From Phaeodactylum tricornutum CCAP 1055/1 (lineage: Eukaryota > Bacillariophyta > Bacillariophyceae > Surirellales > Neidiaceae): 64,000 nucleotides of DNA. The notes below the pieces were generated by a model. The model saw nothing but the letters and a program-made list of their open reading frames with translations, had not been told where the DNA came from and did no database searches. Each line of letters begins with the position of its first letter. Positions within the stretch are counted from its first letter, which is position 1. This document shows, in pieces, positions 1-7,914 of this stretch. A program made the translations under genes and the position numbers. Location of the stretch: NCBI RefSeq assembly GCF_000150955.2, contig NC_011671.1:1302001-1366000 (forward strand), read 5' to 3'.

Positions 1-882
1 GGCATACCAACTATTGAGAGCAGCAGCGGCCAGATATTTTTCTCCACTCGTTCCAGGCGGCATGCAAAATACGACATGATCCGCTACGTCTGGTAAACTC
101 TCAACGCCAAGTAACGTTTGAGTCGCTATGTTTGCCGCTACAAGCAGACTCCTGCCAGTGAAGGCACTGCTGATTCCAGATACACGAACCTCCTTTACTA
201 CGTTATCGACGTCGAATGGCACAAACCGAGCCTGTCCCGCAGAACACGCCTCGTATTGTGAAGCAAAAGAAAAGCGACCGGGTTGGAAGAACGAATCTGC
301 AATCTCCGATGGAGATAGACTCACGCTTTCGTCATCTGTACTCACCCTCACGAGCATGACTGAACGTGGGCGATCAAAGTACTCCAGCTGCCTCCGTCGA
401 TGAAACGCTCCGTGATGAATAGTCGCATTGCCACGACTTGACAACGAAATACTGGTAGGGAGCCAGCCAACGTTTGAGAAGTATCTTTCGCCAACTACTG
501 CATCCATCAAATCCAGGACCAAATCCTCGGGAGCAAAACTAAATTGTTCCCACAGCTTCTCTTCTAGCTCAATGACAAGCCCAGGACTGCCGCCCCCACG
601 CCATCGGCTGCTCCCAAGAAGCTCAGGCGGGCCGATAACTTCACACGTATTTTGCATGGAATCTTTTTGATCCACATCGTAGTCAACAAGCTCCACTAAA
701 ATACGACAAACAACATGATCGAAGGAGCGAAAAATTGTCGTTCGGAAGTCTTGATGGGATGTAATAGTGTTGACTGTGTCATTGATTTTCAGCCATTCGG
801 CATTCACTGTCAATACTGTCGGTCCAAATAGTAGTCCGGTAAAATATAACAGTCGCATGTTGCAGAGTGCTGTCGACGCCAT
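1..882 (-). CDS. Secreted protein, probable gametolysin-like (M11) metallopeptidase, N-terminal part
   Basis: An uninterrupted frame of 294 codons starts at ATG 882-880 and runs off the left edge, so the C-terminus is missing. Residues 9-28 form a hydrophobic signal peptide (MRLLYFTGLLFGPTVLTVNA), pointing to secretion. The last visible residues include VVFCMPPGTSGEKYLAAAALNSW. The pattern of a Cys followed by PPGT and then an aromatic-rich helix resembles the segment that precedes the zinc-binding HExxH motif in algal gametolysin-like proteins. The zinc site itself lies outside the window. The short plus-strand frames inside this span are shadows. The gene is divergent from the SET gene at 1458. 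The reading frame is secure; the peptidase assignment is inference from memory of the family. Confidence 0.72.
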   Translation of the reverse strand, partial: MASTALCNMRLLYFTGLLFGPTVLTVNAEWLKINDTVNTITSHQDFRTTIFRSFDHVVCRILVELVDYDVDQKDSMQNTCEVIGPPELLGSSRWRGGGSPGLVIELEEKLWEQFSFAPEDLVLDLMDAVVGERYFSNVGWLPTSISLSSRGNATIHHGAFHRRRQLEYFDRPRSVMLVRVSTDDESVSLSPSEIADSFFQPGRFSFASQYEACSAGQARFVPFDVDNVVKEVRVSGISSAFTGRSLLVAANIATQTLLGVESLPDVADHVVFCMPPGTSGEKYLAAAALNSWYA

Positions 883-1457
883 TATTCTGGTGTCGGATAG
901 GATCGATACTACAGGTCGAGCGCGATACACGTAACTGCAATGGGGTCTAGGTCAAAGCGCCTTGTATATTCAGATGATGGCACGATATGAATATCCGCTT
1001 TCAACTCCGATCATTGTCTTGCGGTACTGTATTTCGCCATTGTTTCTTCTTGGAAGGCACGGGAGAGATGCGGTCTCCCGCGCTCTTGTTTTTTCTTGGG
1101 CCGAAAAGTGGCCCCGTAAGCTATTGACATCTCTGGAGTTCCAGGCTCGACGGTCCCATATGCTCGAATTATTACTCCCACATTATGCAATAAACCAACA
1201 ATCAAAGGCCCCGCCCCGTTTTCTATTACCAGGAATACAACTTACCCAGCAAAATTTCTAAGAAAGATTTGACATCATATCCTTGGCATCGATACAACCT
1301 GCTCGCGCATATATATATCTATGAGACAGCTACGACATACTGCCAACGGATCACAAAGCTTTTTCAAATTTGAAGATTTCGAAATCCCCCGGTTTAAGTA
1401 GCGGCGTTTCTCGTAGCTCCCGGGTAAAAGGGCCTCGGTAATATAACAGCAAGTCAG
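883..1457. promoter_or_regulatory. Divergent intergenic spacer, 575 bp
   Basis: This spacer lies between the start codons of the minus-strand secreted protein and the plus-strand SET gene, so it should hold both promoters. Short frames on both strands show no recognisable domain. No repeat or RNA gene was seen. Confidence 0.5.
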
Positions 1458-2147
1458 ATGTGGTTAGATCTTGACATAAAAAGAGAGATGGTATGCTGCA
1501 TGATAAAGTCAACAGCAGGACCTCGAGTACTTGGCACGTGGTTCAGCTTTGTGCGCGCAACGACCACGCGCCAACGGTTCGCCTTTTCCGCGAGCTGTGG
1601 TAGCGAGAAGCTTGAGACGGAAATACAACAAGCGAACGAACGTTACGCCGGGAAAATATCAATTCGGCGAGCCAGCGATAACAAAGGCTGGGGGCTTTTC
1701 GCTTTACAGCGTTTTCAGAAAGGTTCTTTAGTGATACGAGCCAACGCTCTGTCTGAGAGCAGCAAACAAGATTCTCACTCAGTGCAGACATCCTGGAATA
1801 GCCACGTCACCATGGATCTTCCAGCCCGGTTTATAAACCACGTGTGCGACGAGGCCAACGTCGGCATTCAACCAAACAGTCTCGGCGCGTTTGATTTTTT
1901 TGCTCTACGGGAGATTTCCATTGAAGAAGAACTAACGTGGGACTACGAAACATCAGAATACGAGATCAGCCATGGCTTCGCATGCGCTTGCGGAGCAGCC
2001 TCTTGTCGAGGTGAGTTGCAAGGATTTCGCTATCACGGTCCTAAAGTCTTGGAAACTTATGGAGTCAAGTGGATTGCACCGTTCCTTTTGGAAGATCGAG
2101 AAGACAATGATGATGACGCCCATCGTCTTGTGCTGCCCCGACCTTGA
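1458..2147 (+). CDS. SET-domain protein (putative lysine methyltransferase)
   Basis: A protein of 229 residues. The SET fold starts near residue 68 with an RRASDNKGWGLFA segment, the usual first strand. FINHVCDEANVG at about residues 125-136 corresponds to the conserved NHxCxxN motif of the AdoMet and knot region. EEELTWDYE near residues 156-164 matches the GEELTxDY motif with the catalytic Tyr. CACGAASCRG at about 176-185 is a post-SET-like Cys cluster. The protein is small and has no chromatin-reader domain, so the substrate cannot be told and may be a non-histone protein. The first ATG at 1458 is used; other in-frame Met codons follow within 14 residues. The Arg-rich N-terminus could be an organelle presequence, which is inference. 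Confidence 0.85.
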   Translation: MWLDLDIKREMVCCMIKSTAGPRVLGTWFSFVRATTTRQRFAFSASCGSEKLETEIQQANERYAGKISIRRASDNKGWGLFALQRFQKGSLVIRANALSESSKQDSHSVQTSWNSHVTMDLPARFINHVCDEANVGIQPNSLGAFDFFALREISIEEELTWDYETSEYEISHGFACACGAASCRGELQGFRYHGPKVLETYGVKWIAPFLLEDREDNDDDAHRLVLPRP

Positions 2148-2642
2148 CTTGAAAACTTACAAGAAGATGCTTGCCACGCTTCCGACTGTTTATGTTGCAA
2201 CTATGACCAGCTAACCGGAGAATGTATGCATAAGGATAAAAATTGACTTCTATGTGGGGCGCTCGAAACACTGGACTCGCTATTTTACGGTTAGTTCTAT
2301 ACTGCAGCTCTTAACACTAAGCAGCGCGAAGATAGCCCCAAAGTTATCAATTGCAAGTCAGTCGATAGTTTGCAAATAGTGCGAAGGTTTTATGAGAGCT
2401 ATTATTAATAAACATATCATGTGACAGTCGTTCAGACAAGCACTTTTTGTGGAAAACCGGTCGGTCCAACCGTTGATACACAACTTCTCTGTCAGTTGGA
2501 TTGCTTTTGCTCGGTTACGCTTTCAGCTCATACTGATCCTTTTCAATTGCAACGTACCTTCTCCAGTTCAAGCTGATTTCCTCACTGCACTTAGATTCCT
2601 TTGAGAGAAGTAAAGCCAAGCGTGTGAACCGAATTCCAAACG
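2148..2642. other. Intergenic spacer, 495 bp
   Basis: This lies between two plus-strand genes. It must hold the SET gene 3' end and the promoter of the next gene. It is AT-richer than its flanks. No motif, repeat or RNA gene was recognised. Confidence 0.5.
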
Positions 2643-3299
2643 ATGGGGAACAATACTAGTAACGGCGACCAAATTGATCAAAGTTTATCGAGACCACGAT
2701 CCAGCTCGGTGACACGCCGAATCGTGAAGGCAAGTAAGCCTGTTGCAGATATCAACGTGGAATTCACAAACATAAACGAGGAGATAGATGAAAAAGATCA
2801 GCTGCAAGAGCCGAAGAACCGGCGCTCTCAGCACATTCCGAACCCTATTGCTGAAAGCTCTTCGGTAGCGCGGGAGCTGGAACACGAGAAGCTTGAGCAC
2901 ATCAAACAAGAAACCATCCGGACAGCGACAACGCGTCAACGTGCCAAGCGGGAGAAGGTCATGCATGATCGTCGGAAAAATCCAACAAAAGATAACAAGT
3001 CCTCTGTCAAGGCGAATCCCTTTTCCCGTTTCCTTACCGTTTTCTCGGTGGAACCACAGCATCCAGAGCACAAGCGAGGCTTCTCCAAATGCGAGAACGA
3101 CGACATTCATGAACCGTTTGAGAAACGGCTTCGTGCGTCAGATTCAGAAAAAGTGGAATTGGAACGAGATGCTCACGATCTGGACGACAACTCTAATAGT
3201 GCGTGGTGGTCATCGTCACTTGCGTTTTCGGCCGTGGCTGTTGCCGGCGCTGCGTATGCCTTGGTACTAATCGTGCGGCTGAACAGAATGAAGCACTAG
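2643..3299 (+). CDS. Putative N-myristoylated, tail-anchored protein of unknown function
   Basis: A protein of 218 residues with no recognised domain. It begins MGNNTS, with Gly2 and a Ser at position 6, which fits the N-myristoylation consensus. Residues about 60-180 are highly charged and rich in Lys, Arg, Glu and Asp. An EHEKLEHIKQ stretch near residue 80 could be helical. The C-terminus has one hydrophobic segment (SSSLAFSAVAVAGAAYALVL, about residues 190-209) followed by a short basic tail RLNRMKH, the layout of a tail anchor. A lipid at one end and a membrane anchor at the other would hold the chain along a cytosolic membrane surface or bridge two membranes; this is inference. It converges on the TYW3 gene, with 162 bases between the stops. 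Confidence 0.7.
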   Translation: MGNNTSNGDQIDQSLSRPRSSSVTRRIVKASKPVADINVEFTNINEEIDEKDQLQEPKNRRSQHIPNPIAESSSVARELEHEKLEHIKQETIRTATTRQRAKREKVMHDRRKNPTKDNKSSVKANPFSRFLTVFSVEPQHPEHKRGFSKCENDDIHEPFEKRLRASDSEKVELERDAHDLDDNSNSAWWSSSLAFSAVAVAGAAYALVLIVRLNRMKH

Positions 3300-3461
3300 C
3301 CGAAGACAAGCGAGCGCTTCATAAAGAAAAACCAGATGTAAAAAGTGATACCTTTAGAAATATTGTTATCTAAAGAAGATAGGATACATACCAAGTTAGC
3401 ACAAGCATATGCAAGATCTGTGAACCGACAAACAGCAGTCTCTATTTAAAAAGGCATCCAT

Positions 3462-5855
3462 TTACGCATTTATCTTTTTCGCTTGGTTCGCATATGCAGC
3501 CGTACTGAGTGGCATCGACTGCTTTCCTCTACCTATGATAATTTTCCCGAGATTGATGGATCCAGTTTCCATCGCGTCCAATGCAAATAAACATGACTCC
3601 AAAACAGGGAGTGCAATACATTTCTCGACATCTAGGATAGGTGCATGACTGTCAGCTGGAAACATGCGATGTCTCTTGTCAAGCCATGACGCCTCTTCCA
3701 ACATTGTTTTCGCTTTCTTCGCGTTTCGTCTGTCCACGTACAGCACATCGATCAGTGCCGACTCCGAAGCATGCAGCGTGGCCACACGCGAATTGTCCGC
3801 GGTCGAGTTCGATTTTCGTAAGGTCGCGTCTGCTTTTCCAGCGACTATGTCGTCTCCCACACTGTTGGCACTTGGCACAAGCTGAACCTCAAAGGTAAAC
3901 GACTCGGCAAAGCACTGCTCAAAGGCAAATCCTGCAACCCCACCACCTACTGAAATAAATTTGTGCGGCTCACGCGAGCAATTGTCAATAGGTATGCAGC
4001 TGTGATCCAGCAAGGACCCAAAATCAAATTTTTCGTCGCTTTCTTCAATTATAGTACCATGCTGCTCAAAGGAAAGATCCGGACCATTTTTTGACACGGA
4101 AACACATCGAAATGGAGCTGATGTGGCAAAATTCCCTCCTTGCGACGTTTTCTGTAGACCACCCGTCAAGAGGAAGTGACTTTGAAATCCCTGGTTTTCG
4201 CTCGAGACCAAAGGTACCACCGTATGCCCAAAAAGACAGGGACAGCTTTTACTGTCGATTGGAGTTAGTTTTCCACTACAAAGGTCAACGCTATGCGCAC
4301 ACGCACATGTCATATAGTCGAAAGCCTCCAAAATGTCCAAAGGCTTATTCAATCCACCAAACAGTAGAAGCGAGTCGTGGCTCGTAGCAACAGCGGAATG
4401 GAGGAAGACGCCTTGCAGTGGAGGTGACGTGACGACCTCTTCCCAGATCAAGTGTGCGGCTTGCTCGTTATCTCTCACCGCCGACAAGATATAAATCGAA
4501 CCCAAACATTCCCTTTCGTTTCTTCCACCACAAAGAACCGCCAGACGATTAGAGCTACTCCCGAAAGGCATGGCAGTTAGTGTGTGCCCCCAAGAAGGTT
4601 CTGGTAAACATCCGCGGATGTCGTTGGGTTCCCATAGAATTCCGGGGTGGTGTTCGTGGTCGTAGAGAAGTAAGTCTCCAAGTGGATTAGCCGGGTTTGT
4701 TCGACCTCCAAATATAGCCACAATAGATATTCCGCCAGGTAGAACGCACGTTGCACTACCCTCACGGGTCGTCAAAGCTACTGGGCGGCAAGTGAATCGA
4801 AACGGAGAAATGCACGTATCTCCTAAATCACTTGGATGGCCTTGTGGAATCTCATGCCAGCCATCCTCCCAGACCCCGTTCGCTCTCGTCAAACAATAAA
4901 TATGGCTGGATCTCTGTGATCCCTGTAAACTTCTTCCAGTGTTCTTTGCTAGCCTTGGACCTCTCCCATATCCCCCGAATACAATAATGTCGATGCTGTC
5001 TGTTGTACGAGGTCTCGTCACGGCAACTGCGGAATGTGACCGCAATCCCAATTGGGGAAGCGCTTGGACTCGTATTCGACAAGACAAGGGAACGGGACGG
5101 AAAAAGTGCTCCGTCAAGGAATGTAACAGCCTTTGAATCTTTTCTGTGTTGACTCGCATCCGTCTGTTGGCTTCTACAGCAAGGGCTCGAAGATACTCAT
5201 CGGGAGGACGAAACGCCCCATGCCGAGCGAGAGGCACCGTCAAGGCCAAGCTATAAGTTCGAATAGCCACTGTAACACGAAGATCTGTCACTACCAAACC
5301 AGATTCCCGGAATCCCAATTGCAAAGCTAATTGCAAGAGTTGCTGCCCACGAGACAGACTGGCAGCTGCAACGTGCAGCAGCATTGGCTCAAATTTAAAA
5401 CTAAGTGGCATTTCCGCTTCATTATGGAGATGACCTGTATCAGCGCTTGCGTGGAAAATATCGAGCAAACAGACGGGTTCCGCTTCTTCGTGACAAACCA
5501 TTAGCCACCCTCCAATTCCTTTTCCACTCTCTACAAGACCATCATCGTTTGTTTGTTGCAGCGACGAATCAAAAAGAGCAATTCGTCCGGAACAAGAAGA
5601 CACTGTCGCAAATGACGGGTGCGTATTGATCAAATCTACTACGTCGCGAATAGGTTCGTCCACAAATCCTTTCGGAGACTTGTCGGGACGCCATGCCGCG
5701 TGCTCGTCATCGGCGTCGGCGTAGATGGTTTCGAACGTTTTGACGCGGATATCGGAAAACGATGACAAGATCTCGGCTGATGTGTCGACCTTGTCGGGAC
5801 GCAAATACGGAAACTGCCTTTTCCTTGTCTGCGAGGGCGCGATACTACTACTCAT
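3462..5855 (-). CDS. TYW3: tRNA wybutosine-synthesising TYW3 domain protein with kelch repeats
   Basis: A protein of 797 residues. Residues about 10-240 are a TYW3 domain: DKSPKGFVDEPI, INTHPSFATVSSCSGRIALF and GKGIGGWLMVCHEE match the AdoMet-dependent N-4 methylase of wybutosine synthesis on tRNA-Phe position 37. The middle (about 260-640) holds kelch repeats, seen as FGGYGRGPRL, AIFGGR, LCGGRNE and LLFGGLNKP. The C-terminal about 100 residues (ALIDVLYVDRR, LDKRHRMF, CIALPVLES) resemble the N-terminal domain of TYW2, whose methyl/aminocarboxypropyl-transferase core is absent. Plants carry a TYW3-kelch-TYW2 fusion, so this looks like the same fusion without its last catalytic part. Only 162 bases separate the stop from the convergent neighbour, so no missing exon can hide here. 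Confidence 0.88.
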   Translation of the reverse strand: MSSSIAPSQTRKRQFPYLRPDKVDTSAEILSSFSDIRVKTFETIYADADDEHAAWRPDKSPKGFVDEPIRDVVDLINTHPSFATVSSCSGRIALFDSSLQQTNDDGLVESGKGIGGWLMVCHEEAEPVCLLDIFHASADTGHLHNEAEMPLSFKFEPMLLHVAAASLSRGQQLLQLALQLGFRESGLVVTDLRVTVAIRTYSLALTVPLARHGAFRPPDEYLRALAVEANRRMRVNTEKIQRLLHSLTEHFFRPVPLSCRIRVQALPQLGLRSHSAVAVTRPRTTDSIDIIVFGGYGRGPRLAKNTGRSLQGSQRSSHIYCLTRANGVWEDGWHEIPQGHPSDLGDTCISPFRFTCRPVALTTREGSATCVLPGGISIVAIFGGRTNPANPLGDLLLYDHEHHPGILWEPNDIRGCLPEPSWGHTLTAMPFGSSSNRLAVLCGGRNERECLGSIYILSAVRDNEQAAHLIWEEVVTSPPLQGVFLHSAVATSHDSLLLFGGLNKPLDILEAFDYMTCACAHSVDLCSGKLTPIDSKSCPCLFGHTVVPLVSSENQGFQSHFLLTGGLQKTSQGGNFATSAPFRCVSVSKNGPDLSFEQHGTIIEESDEKFDFGSLLDHSCIPIDNCSREPHKFISVGGGVAGFAFEQCFAESFTFEVQLVPSANSVGDDIVAGKADATLRKSNSTADNSRVATLHASESALIDVLYVDRRNAKKAKTMLEEASWLDKRHRMFPADSHAPILDVEKCIALPVLESCLFALDAMETGSINLGKIIIGRGKQSMPLSTAAYANQAKKINA

Positions 5856-6242
5856 CTCATGAAATTTAGCGTTTGTTTCTTAGCATCCTGTAGGTGCAAG
5901 GTACTATAGTCAGCGAATACGAGCGCATGTGTAAACAAAGAATTTTCCGGAAGTTGCCTTGGACTGGAAAAACGTGCGGCGTGGACGAGATTGTAATGTG
6001 ACACGGCATAAATCAACCAGTGATCACGTTCATGTTTTTAATAGGATCATTAGATAGCAACTTGATCTGGCTGAACTTTCATATTTCTCTCTGTCAAATC
6101 GACAGTCCCAAGACATTTGCGGTCTTTTCACGTTTCATTCACAGTCACTGTCACACGCTGACAAAAAACCAAATCATTTCAAAACTTGTGAAAATGTTTT
6201 TTCAATCTAGTTTGTTGTCCATCATGGTGCAGACGACACACC
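5856..6242. promoter_or_regulatory. Divergent spacer between TYW3 and GT92-like genes
   Basis: 387 bases between two divergent start codons. It holds the exact word TCACAGTCA at 6139-6147, which recurs in other spacers of this window. A plus-strand frame of 82 codons from 6020 overlaps the GT gene start and has no recognisable content. Confidence 0.45.
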
Positions 6243-7604
6243 ATGAGAACAACGAGGTACGGGATTAGTGCCCTTGCTCTGCTATTCATCGTATACGTGT
6301 CCTCGACGTTATGGATGCACTCCAAAATTGCGAACGGCGCCGAATCTGCCGACTCGTACTCCGGATCAATTTCGTTCGACGGAAATCTTGCGCGCTCACG
6401 ATTAAGCGATCAATCTTCCCGTACACATCATCAATCGATTCTCTTCAATACAGGCACTCGACTGGAGCCGCTTGAACGACTAGAGATTAACAGGCCCGGC
6501 TCGTTCTCTTCTTGTTTGTTGGTTATGGATGACAATCATTTTTTGACGGAATGGCTGGCCTTCCACTATCACGTGTTGCCCTTGCGCCGTCTCATCATCG
6601 CCGTCGACCCCCGCAGTGTGACAACACCAGCACCGATTTTAAATCGATGGAGATCACCAAATTTAAACTTCAATATTTCCTTGTGGGCCGATCATGATTT
6701 CATGGCGGATACAGAAGAGCACCGTGTCGCCGTAGACTGGGTCCGGCGTAAGTTCGAAAACACGAAGATTGGTGAAGATTTGATTCAGCATCGGGCCCGT
6801 CAACGTTTGTTTTATTATAAATGCATGAAGCAGCTGAAAAACGAAAACCGTGATTGGACTATATTGACCGATAGCGACGAGTATCTTCTCATTAACTACG
6901 AAACGGTAAAAACGACGAAGACTGGCCTGGTAACCCCGTCAGTTGACGAGCCTGGGTCCGTTTTGACCTTCTTGCAACGCGAGCTGGCTCAACCAATGAC
7001 TAATCTAACCTCACCGTGTATCCAGATTCCACGAAGTCGGTTCAATGCACAAGAATCGGAATCATCGCAGGTTCAAAAACTAGTTCCACTGGGATTAAAT
7101 GCTTCGCAATTTCAAACTCTGCGATGGCGTCACCACGCCGATGCTTACAACTATGCTGCCAATCGGATTTCCAAAGTCGTCATGGACCTATCACGGGTAC
7201 CATGGAGTGCGCTGGAACCGGTTAGCTCAATTCACAGGCCTGTTCGATCTCTGTGTGGTCGTCGAAAACTACACTTGCGGGCTCCCGAACAGGTGTTTGT
7301 CATTCATCACTATCTCGGCACATGGGCACAATATTCTTACCGGGATGATTCCCGAAAAGGCAACGAACGCGGGCTCTTGGTAAGGAAAGCTAAAGTAGCA
7401 GGCTTAGGTAACGCATATGGTACCTAACATGTTCGCACTTTGATTCCTTTCACTGATTTCCAGGCTTACCAAAAGGCTCAGCAGTTCGTGGACAAAGTTG
7501 AAACGGATGACGATATTCGCCCTTGGTTAGATGGTTTTGCTCGGCGAACAGGAGTAGAAATCGCTACGGCCTTGCTGGCAGGGGTGGGCGTCATTGACCC
7601 TTAG
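6243..7604 (+). CDS. GT92/DUF23-like glycosyltransferase, type II membrane protein
   Basis: Two exons, 6243-7379 and 7464-7604, joined across an 84-base GTAAGG...CAG intron. Removing it restores the frame GLL-AYQKAQQFVDKV and gives about 425 residues. Residues about 5-22 form an uncleaved signal anchor (ISALALLFIVYVSSTLWM), so the enzyme is probably Golgi or ER, lumen-facing. SSCLLVMDDNHFLTEWLAFH near residue 88 and WTILTDSDEYLLIN near residue 214 match the acceptor-end and the DxD-like (DSDE) metal/nucleotide-sugar site of GT92-type transferases. HHYLGTWAQY near the splice site is also typical. Galactosyl transfer to a glycan is known for GT92 members in animals; the substrate here is unknown. 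Confidence 0.8.
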
Positions 7605-7653
7605 CCAAAAAACTGAAAATAGGGGACGAAAAGTGTGAATAAATACAGGAGTG

Positions 7654-7859
7654 GCGTCCCGAGGCCAGTCAGGAATGGTTGACGTGAACCAATGAAAGGG
7701 CACTCTAAAATAGTCAGCGCTATTGTCAATAACGAGAGACTTAGTTCTGCAACATAATTTTAAAGTCGATGGAGTCTTTATACAAGCCAAAGCCTCGATG
7801 TTGGTACGAGAAATCGGCCGTATCCACACCCTTCCCCCCTTTAAAACGTCCCGACTACT
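7654..7859 (-). pseudogene. Decayed duplicate of the 3' junction found at 23399-23611
   Basis: Read on the minus strand, this stretch aligns along its whole length with 23399-23611, with a few small gaps and by eye roughly 80-90% identity. The source interval covers the last 107 bases of the secreted-protein gene, its short 3' spacer and the last 30-odd bases of the convergent DUF1995 gene. The copy preserves the residues GVDTADFSYQHRGFGLYK. Several differences inside that block are third-position silent changes (Ser, Gln and Tyr codons), as if the copy was once under coding constraint. Upstream, small length differences break the frame and no start region is present. It lies between the convergent ends of the GT92-like and the RRM-2OG genes. 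It is a remnant, not a functional gene. Confidence 0.7.
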
Positions 7860-7914
7860 GGTCACGTGCCTCAACGACCGAATGGAAGAGGGGCGGGATT
7901 CAAAATTAGAAGCA

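Noticed and set aside
128-670. Two plus-strand frames of 91 and 80 codons
   Set aside because: They lie antisense to the long open minus-strand frame that starts at 882 and has a signal peptide.
962-1261. Plus-strand frame of 99 codons in the first divergent spacer
   Set aside because: No domain, no conserved pattern, and overlapped by an opposite-strand frame of similar quality.
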